From: Chitinophagaceae bacterium | GTDB taxonomy: Bacteria; Bacteroidota; Bacteroidia; Chitinophagales; Chitinophagaceae | Length of the DNA: 64,000 nucleotides | Reading direction: 5' to 3' | Assembly (NCBI GenBank): GCA_021151685.1 | Contig: JAGKWS010000006.1 | Coordinates: 62,001-126,000 of the forward strand | Shown: positions 58,861 through 64,000 of the stretch, piece by piece | How the letters are laid out: each line of letters starts with the position of its first letter | Numbering within the stretch: position 1 is the first letter of the stretch | Translations under genes and position numbers: made by a program | The notes under the pieces: model-generated | Databases searched by the model: none | What the model saw: the letters and a program-made list of their open reading frames with translations, nothing else | Told to the model about the DNA's origin: nothing

Positions 58861-61290
58861 ATGAAGAAACAGTTGACACTGCTGGTAGGGCTGCTTTTTG
58901 TGGCAATTGCCACATGGGCGCAAAAAGCCGTAGTAAGTGGTGTAATACGGGACGAAAGAGATAAACCCCTCGATCAGGCCCTTGTTGCCGATGAAATTAC
59001 CGGCATGGGGGTACACACCAATAGCAAGGGCTACTATTGGCTGGAGGTGCCTGCTGGCAAAAAAGTAACGCTCATCTACTATATGCAAGGCTATATAGCC
59101 ACACGCCGCGAGCTACTATTGCAGCCGGGCAATACGCGTATCATAGATGTGCAGATGCAGCAATTGCAGGCCACAGAAGGCCCCGAGGTAAAAATAGTCA
59201 GCCAGCGCAAGCGTGAGGAAACCAGCCTGCTGGTGCTGGATGCCAGCAAGGCGGTGTACATGCCTACCGTGGTGGGTGGGGTAGAGGGTATCATTAAGCA
59301 AATGGTGGGTTCCAATAACGAATTGACATCGCAGTACAATGTACGTGGCGGTAACTTCGATGAGAATCTGGTATACGTAAACGACTTCGAGATATACCGC
59401 CCGTTTCTGGTGCGTACAGGCCAGCAAGAAGGTTTGAGCTTTGTAAACCCCGATCTGGTATCTAATGTCAACTTCTCTATTGGTGGCTTTCAGGCCAAGT
59501 ATGGCGATAAAATGGCCAGCGTGCTCGATGTTACCTATAAAAAGCCCACCAAGCTGGGCGGCTCTGCTACTGCCAGCCTGCTGGGTGCCAGTATGCATCT
59601 GGAGGGTGCGTCCAAAAAAAAACAGCGACTCACATGGCTGGTGGGTGCCCGCCAAAAAAGCAATCAGTACGTGCTGCGGGCGCAGCCTACCAAGGGTATT
59701 TACAATCCATCATTTACCGACATACAGGCATTGGTTAACTACCGCATGGGGAAAAACTGGACGCTGGAGGGCATATTGAACTATGCCCGTAACCGCTTTA
59801 CATTCTTCCCCGAAACTTCTTCATCCAGTTTTGGGGTGCTCAATCAGGCCTATCTGCTGAATGTGTTTTACGAGGGCGGCGAGTTCGATCAGTTCGACTC
59901 GCGTTTTGGCGGCCTGTCTGCCACGTATCAGCGGGCTGGTTCCAAGCTAAAATTGAAATTCCTTGGCTCGGCATTCCGCACCAACGAATACGAGACCTAC
60001 GACATATATGGTGCCTACCTGCTGGGCGAGCTGCAAACCGACCAAAGCAAACGCGACTTTGGGCAGATAAAAACCTATTTGGGCGCAGGTGCCATTCACA
60101 ACTTTGCCCGCAACTACCTGAATGTAAATGTGGCCGACATGGGGCTGCGCGGCACCTACGATGCCGGCAAACATACATTGATGTTTGGTGCCACTACCAG
60201 CATCACCTCTATAGGCGATGAGCTGCACGAGTGGGAGCGTCGCGATTCGGGTGGGTTTACACAGCCATATAGCCCCACAGAGCTATCAATGGCACAGTTC
60301 TATCACTCTGCTACCAACCTCAATTATACCCGCATCAATGGGTTTATACAAGATTATTTCCAGCTCGATTCCGGTAGGTTTACCTCTACCGTGGGCTTGC
60401 GTGTGAATCATAGCTACCTGAACGGCGAAACCGTACTGAGCCCACGGGTACAGACATCGTACAGACCACGGTCGGCCAAAAGAGACCTGATCTTGAAGTT
60501 CTCTGCCGGCAAATATGTGCAGCCCCCCTTCTACCGCGAAATGCGCGATATGCAGGGCGTGGTAAATACCAACTTGCTGGCACAAAAGTCGCTACAGTTT
60601 GTACTGGGTGCCGACTATAACTTTACCATGTACAAGCGGCCATTCAAGCTCACAGGCGAGACATACTATAAGTACCTGTGGGATCAGGACCCCTACCGTT
60701 ACGACAATGTGCGTATACGCTACACAGGCCGCAACAATGCCATAGGCAGGGTATATGGTGGCGAGGTAAGGCTGTACGGAGATTTGGTAAAGGATGCCAC
60801 ATCTTGGGTGAGCATAGGCATTATGAAGGCACAACAGAAGATAACAGATAGCCCATCTATTGCCGGCTACAACAATTACTTTGCCATGCCTACCGACCAG
60901 CGTTTTATGCTGGGTATGTACTTCGAAGACTATCTGCGCAAGAACAAGAACTTTAAGGCACACATCAACCTGCTGTATAGCAGTGGCCTGCCTATAGCAC
61001 CGCCGCGCGGGCATTTGTTTCAGAATGTGCTGCGCCTGCCCGACTATAAGCGGGTAGACATTGGCTTCTCTGCCCTACTGTTCGATGGATTGAAGAAAGA
61101 TTTCAGGGCGCATAGCTTCTTCAATAACATACTGAGTATATGGGGCAGTTTCGAGGTGTTCAACCTACTGAGTATACAAAACACCCTATCCTACACATGG
61201 ATACAAGACCAGAGTACCAACACCATGTATGCCGTACCCAACAGGCTTACCACCCGCCTGCTAAATGTGAAGCTGCATGTGGTATTCTGA
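58861..61290 (+). CDS. TonB-dependent receptor with CarboxypepD_reg domain
   Basis: An 809-residue outer membrane receptor. Signal peptide MKKQLTLLVGLLFVAIATWA; CarboxypepD_reg-like domain at ~22-105 (VSGVIRDERDKPLDQALVAD); plug with EGIIKQMVGSNNELTSQYNV and FSIGGFQAKYGDKMASVL; then a barrel ending in LLNVKLHVVF. I take the ATG at 58861, since the TTG at 58843 would disturb the signal peptide. It is not a SusC. The Fur-family gene 88 bp downstream suggests a metal or metallophore link, which is inference. Confidence 0.94.
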   Translation: MKKQLTLLVGLLFVAIATWAQKAVVSGVIRDERDKPLDQALVADEITGMGVHTNSKGYYWLEVPAGKKVTLIYYMQGYIATRRELLLQPGNTRIIDVQMQQLQATEGPEVKIVSQRKREETSLLVLDASKAVYMPTVVGGVEGIIKQMVGSNNELTSQYNVRGGNFDENLVYVNDFEIYRPFLVRTGQQEGLSFVNPDLVSNVNFSIGGFQAKYGDKMASVLDVTYKKPTKLGGSATASLLGASMHLEGASKKKQRLTWLVGARQKSNQYVLRAQPTKGIYNPSFTDIQALVNYRMGKNWTLEGILNYARNRFTFFPETSSSSFGVLNQAYLLNVFYEGGEFDQFDSRFGGLSATYQRAGSKLKLKFLGSAFRTNEYETYDIYGAYLLGELQTDQSKRDFGQIKTYLGAGAIHNFARNYLNVNVADMGLRGTYDAGKHTLMFGATTSITSIGDELHEWERRDSGGFTQPYSPTELSMAQFYHSATNLNYTRINGFIQDYFQLDSGRFTSTVGLRVNHSYLNGETVLSPRVQTSYRPRSAKRDLILKFSAGKYVQPPFYREMRDMQGVVNTNLLAQKSLQFVLGADYNFTMYKRPFKLTGETYYKYLWDQDPYRYDNVRIRYTGRNNAIGRVYGGEVRLYGDLVKDATSWVSIGIMKAQQKITDSPSIAGYNNYFAMPTDQRFMLGMYFEDYLRKNKNFKAHINLLYSSGLPIAPPRGHLFQNVLRLPDYKRVDIGFSALLFDGLKKDFRAHSFFNNILSIWGSFEVFNLLSIQNTLSYTWIQDQSTNTMYAVPNRLTTRLLNVKLHVVF

Positions 61291-61333
61291 TGAGTGTCTG
61301 GTGTAAAAGAGTGTTGGCAAGTGGGTAAAGTTG

Positions 61334-61341
61334 TAATTTTG
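61334..61341 (+). promoter_or_regulatory. Promoter -7 element for the Fur-family gene
   Basis: TAATTTTG matches TAnnTTTG, 37 bases before the ATG at 61379, so the regulator has its own promoter. Confidence 0.5.
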
Positions 61342-61378
61342 CAGGTGCATACAACGGCATTCAGCCGATAGGCGGGCT

Positions 61379-61759
61379 ATGGTAAAGAGAAGAAATACGC
61401 AGATACAGGAGCATATACGAGCCATGTTGCAGAACGCTACAGAGGCCCTGAGCCATGTAGATATAGAAACACGGCTGGACGTGCCTGCCGATAGGGCTAC
61501 CATCTTTCGGGTAATGAATAGGCTGGTAGAGGATGGCTTTGCCCACAAAATCATGTCGGACGACGGTAAGAGCTATTTTGCTGCCTGCCACAATGGCTGC
61601 GAACACGGCCATCATAACGACGAACACAGCCACTTCAGGTGTGTGCAGTGCAACCGGTTACAATGTTTGGAAGACAGGATAAAGCCCGTGTTGCCCGACA
61701 ACTACAGCCTGCTGCATGCCAACATTGTGCTTACCGGCGTATGCCCGCAGTGCCGCTGA
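61379..61759 (+). CDS. Fur-family metal-responsive transcriptional regulator
   Basis: A 126-residue repressor. The winged helix has LSHVDIETRLDVPADRATIFRVMNRLVEDG compressed to the Fur pattern. A His-rich metal region (HNGCEHGHHNDEHSHFRC) and the structural zinc pairs C88/C91 and C122/C125 follow. The short length and His-rich hinge fit Fur/Zur-like Bacteroidota members; which metal it senses (Fe, Zn, Mn) cannot be told. Its neighbour, the TonB-dependent receptor, is a plausible target. Confidence 0.92.
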   Translation: MVKRRNTQIQEHIRAMLQNATEALSHVDIETRLDVPADRATIFRVMNRLVEDGFAHKIMSDDGKSYFAACHNGCEHGHHNDEHSHFRCVQCNRLQCLEDRIKPVLPDNYSLLHANIVLTGVCPQCR

Positions 61760-61866
61760 CGGTAGCGAAAAGCCGGATTGAGAACAAACCGGCCTTCTAT
61801 TGATGTATGAAACTCACGTAGTAGCCGGGCGTAGGTTGTATAGCATAAACGCCCGTATGTGTACGC

Positions 61867-62172
61867 TTATTTTTCCGAAGGAAAGTACAAATAGGGTCTG
61901 CCATAGCGATCCTCAGCATATCGTGCACGCTCAAAGACAGGCATGGCTACTGTTCTTCCATAGCGGTATGGGGGCGTTTGTTTACCATCTGCACAACGTT
62001 TATTTTTTTCCTTATACCGGGCATCGTAGCCGTCTGGTCCATAATAATAGCCCCTGGTACCATATGCCCAACCACCCCGTACATACATACGGTGGTAGTA
62101 GCGGCCGTAACCCGTTTGTGCCGTTGCAACAGCTGCCAATAAAATGGCCAGCGCGCAGAGTGTTGGTTTCAT
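61867..62172 (-). CDS. Small secreted Tyr/Gly/Arg-rich protein
   Basis: A 101-residue exported protein with signal peptide MKPTLCALAILLAAVATAQ. The mature part is rich in Tyr, Gly and Arg (GYGRYYHRMYVRGGWAYGTR, GYYYGPDGYDARYKEK). No known domain is recognised. ATG codons at 62178 and 62196 are in frame, but 62172 gives the cleanest signal peptide. Function unknown. Confidence 0.65.
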   Translation of the reverse strand: MKPTLCALAILLAAVATAQTGYGRYYHRMYVRGGWAYGTRGYYYGPDGYDARYKEKNKRCADGKQTPPYRYGRTVAMPVFERARYAEDRYGRPYLYFPSEK

Positions 62173-62300
62173 GAATTGCATGGTAGATGGTGTCATTTTA
62201 ATGCGACACTATCGCAAATATAAGCATTGTTTTTTTTATTGCAACACAGTTGCAGTAATTTTTGTAGAAATTGTTTCGGCATGAGGGGCTATCTGTGGCA

Positions 62301-62331
62301 AAAAAAAGCCGCCCCATATAGGAGCGGCTTT
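62301..62331 (-). terminator. Rho-independent terminator of glmM
   Basis: Read on the minus strand, AAAGCCGC and GCGGCTTT form a stem with an 11-base loop followed by a run of T, 25 bases after the glmM stop. Confidence 0.85.
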
Positions 62332-62355
62332 ACAGTTCATTGTTGTAATGTTTGC

Positions 62356-63750
62356 TTAGTGGGCTGGCATCATCATTATTTCGCGAATATCGGCCATTAT
62401 TTTGCGGGCTATATTGTTGGCAGTAGTCTCAGACCCACTCTCGGAATAGATGCGTATAATAGGCTCGGTATTGGACGTACGTAAGTGTACCCAATCGCTA
62501 TCGAAATCTATACGCAAGCCATCTTCGGTGTTGATGGGCTGCTTCTTGTATCTGTTCTTTATTTCCTCAAATATGCGCTTCACGTCTACATCTTCGCCCA
62601 GTTCTATCTTGTTCTTCGATATAAAGTAGTTGGGGTAAGTGCTACGCAGGTTGCGTACCGAGCGGCCCGATTTGGCCAAATGTGTAAGGAACAATGCAAT
62701 ACCAATAAGGGCATCGCGGCCATAGTGCAGCTCGGGTACTATCACACCACCATTACCTTCGCCACCTATTACGGCATTTACCTCCTTCATCTTTTTCACC
62801 ACATTCACCTCGCCCACAGCACTTGGGTAGTACTGGCCACCATGTTTTTCGGTCACATCGCGCAGGGCGCGGGTAGACGACAGGTTCGATACCGTATTGC
62901 CCTTTGTATGGCCCAGTATATAGTCGGCAATGGCTACCAGCGTATACTCTTCGCCAAACAGCGAGCCATCTTCGCACACAAAACACAGGCGGTCTACATC
63001 GGGGTCTACTGCAATGCCCAGAGTGGCATTTTGTTTAGCAACTGTCGAACAAAGCTCTATCAGGTTTTCGGGCAATGGCTCGGGGTTGTGGGCAAATTTG
63101 CCGGTTACTTCCTCATTCATCACCACTATATCATTTACCCCAAGCGCACGCAGCAATGGTGGTACCGAAATAGCTCCTGTAGAGTTTACCGCATCTACCA
63201 CTACTTTGTAGTTTTTGCTGCGTATGGCTTCTACATCTACCAGCGGATGTTGCAGTATCACGTCTATATGGCGTTGTATATAGCTGTCATCGGTAGTCAA
63301 TGTACCCAGCTTGTTCACATCGGCATAGGGCATGTCGGCCTGTGCGGCATATTCCAGTATCCACTGGCCGGCAGCAGCGTCCAGAAACTCACCCGCACTG
63401 TTCAGCAGTTTCAGCGCATTCCACTCCTTGGGGTTGTGGCTGGCCGTAATGATGATGCCACCACCGGCATCTTCCATTTTTACGGCCATCTCTACTGTAG
63501 GCGTAGTGCTCAGGCCAAGGTCTACCACCGTGCAGCCCACACCTTGCAGTGTAGCCGCTACAAGGTCGCGCACCATGCCGCCAGAGATACGGCCATCGCG
63601 GCCAATGATAATTTTTTTGTTGCTGCCCTGCTGCGCTACCCACGCACCATAGGCAGTAGTAAATTTCACAATGTCAATCGGGGTAAGGCTTTTGCCGGGT
63701 ACACCGCCTATGGTGCCCCGTATGCCTGATATAGATTTGATTAAAGCCAT
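62356..63750 (-). CDS. glmM: Phosphoglucosamine mutase (alpha-D-phosphohexomutase family)
   Basis: A 464-residue mutase. The phosphoserine is S104 in IITASHNPKEW, the Mg2+ loop is DPDVDRL and the sugar-binding loop is GGEGNGGVIVPELHYGRDAL; the phosphate-binding RTSNTEPIIRIYSE is near the end. The N-terminal SISGIRGTIGG is typical of the GlmM/PMM branch. It should make glucosamine-1-phosphate for UDP-GlcNAc; phosphomannomutase activity is an alternative. The ATG at 63750 is supported by the promoter four bases upstream. Confidence 0.92.
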   Translation of the reverse strand: MALIKSISGIRGTIGGVPGKSLTPIDIVKFTTAYGAWVAQQGSNKKIIIGRDGRISGGMVRDLVAATLQGVGCTVVDLGLSTTPTVEMAVKMEDAGGGIIITASHNPKEWNALKLLNSAGEFLDAAAGQWILEYAAQADMPYADVNKLGTLTTDDSYIQRHIDVILQHPLVDVEAIRSKNYKVVVDAVNSTGAISVPPLLRALGVNDIVVMNEEVTGKFAHNPEPLPENLIELCSTVAKQNATLGIAVDPDVDRLCFVCEDGSLFGEEYTLVAIADYILGHTKGNTVSNLSSTRALRDVTEKHGGQYYPSAVGEVNVVKKMKEVNAVIGGEGNGGVIVPELHYGRDALIGIALFLTHLAKSGRSVRNLRSTYPNYFISKNKIELGEDVDVKRIFEEIKNRYKKQPINTEDGLRIDFDSDWVHLRTSNTEPIIRIYSESGSETTANNIARKIMADIREIMMMPAH

Positions 63751-63754
63751 GTTG

Positions 63755-63762
63755 CGAAGATA
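63755..63762 (-). promoter_or_regulatory. Promoter -7 element, leaderless start of glmM
   Basis: Minus strand TATCTTCG, one base from TAnnTTTG, four bases before the ATG. Confidence 0.45.
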
Positions 63763-63824
63763 AAACTTTCCGTTCTTGCAGATGTTTGCAGTTTCGTTAA
63801 CGGGGGTATAAATGATAGCGTTGT

Positions 63825-64000
63825 TTAGTGCACAACCGTGAACCTGCCACCCCACATGGCATTGTTGCCGGTAGCTTGCAGGTAATATACCCCTGCCGGC
63901 AATTCACTTACATCTAAGGTTAGCCGGCCATTGGCACTATGGTAGCTACCAGCCACTGCGCCATCGGGGCGTAGTACTGCTACAGTAGTTGAGAGGTTGG
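63825..64000 (-). CDS. C-terminal end of a T9SS type A sorting-domain protein, cut by window edge
   Basis: The minus-strand frame is open from the right edge to the stop at 63825-63827. Its last ~57 residues have LRPDGAVAGSYHSANGRLTL, LDVSELPAGVYYLQATG and GGRFTVVH, the standard ending of a T9SS sorting domain. The rest of the gene lies beyond 64000, so the cargo domain cannot be named. Confidence 0.85.
   Translation of the reverse strand, partial: NLSTTVAVLRPDGAVAGSYHSANGRLTLDVSELPAGVYYLQATGNNAMWGGRFTVVH

Noticed and set aside
62485..63729. 414-codon open frame antisense to glmM
   Set aside because: Complement of a well-supported mutase gene; composition not protein-like.

Overview
The window looks like a chromosomal segment of a Bacteroidota bacterium, most likely of the Chitinophagales/Chitinophagaceae type. 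This rests on a SusC/SusD pair, several proteins with type IX secretion (T9SS) C-terminal sorting domains, a fused SecDF, DUF4290 and DUF4834 family proteins, a GGGP synthase with a UbiA-type prenyltransferase, and recurrent TAnnTTTG promoter elements with almost no Shine-Dalgarno sequences. Most genes have moderate G+C and use ATA heavily for Ile. The assignment comes from reading alone; no database search was possible.

Layout. 1-2946: the 3' part of a multi-PAS histidine kinase with an overlapping receiver-only response regulator. 2959-8029 (minus strand): YchF, a YiiX-like protein, a DUF4878-like lipoprotein, an RsmB-type RNA methyltransferase, Maf and a UbiA prenyltransferase. 8164-12124: DUF4834, a D-Ala-D-Ala dipeptidase, an M28 peptidase, DUF4290 and GGGP synthase. 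12207-13743: a tRNA-Met(CAT), its terminator, a coding remnant and two clusters of REP-like hairpins around a Cys-rich CarboxypepD_reg protein. 13744-17617: small metabolic, methyltransferase, acetyltransferase and T9SS genes.

17706-33033 is the accessory part. It holds a DUF4011-SF1 helicase-Vsr-like nuclease fusion (the architecture reported for Hhe-type antiphage genes), a zinc-ribbon/SPFH-GYF_2 gene pair, a lipoprotein MsrB, a large Ig-repeat T9SS protein, a block of structured ~180-bp tandem repeats, a symmetric four-half-site dyad, and a visibly A+T-rich 1515-aa gene with an Mrr-like nuclease, a STAND NTPase and a long C-terminal region (Avs4-like). The two large genes are the best candidates for antiviral systems here.

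33034-50169 returns to core functions: an M16 peptidase, PheS, SecDF, a surface-glycan cluster (GT2, FkbM methyltransferase, GT9, flippase), a DUF3108 protein, an LPG-synthase-TM protein, RuvC, an OmpR-type regulator, a truncated MutS-like ATPase and a translationally coupled 56-aa membrane protein. 50482-64000 holds an orphan SusC/SusD/lipoprotein nutrient-uptake operon, ThyA, a TPR lipoprotein with Rpe, a second TonB-dependent receptor followed by a Fur-family regulator, a small secreted protein, GlmM, and the C-terminal end of another T9SS protein cut by the window edge.

A recurrent feature is a TAnnTTTG promoter element only 4-7 bases before the start codon of at least nine genes, which implies leaderless or nearly leaderless mRNAs and helps fix their start codons.
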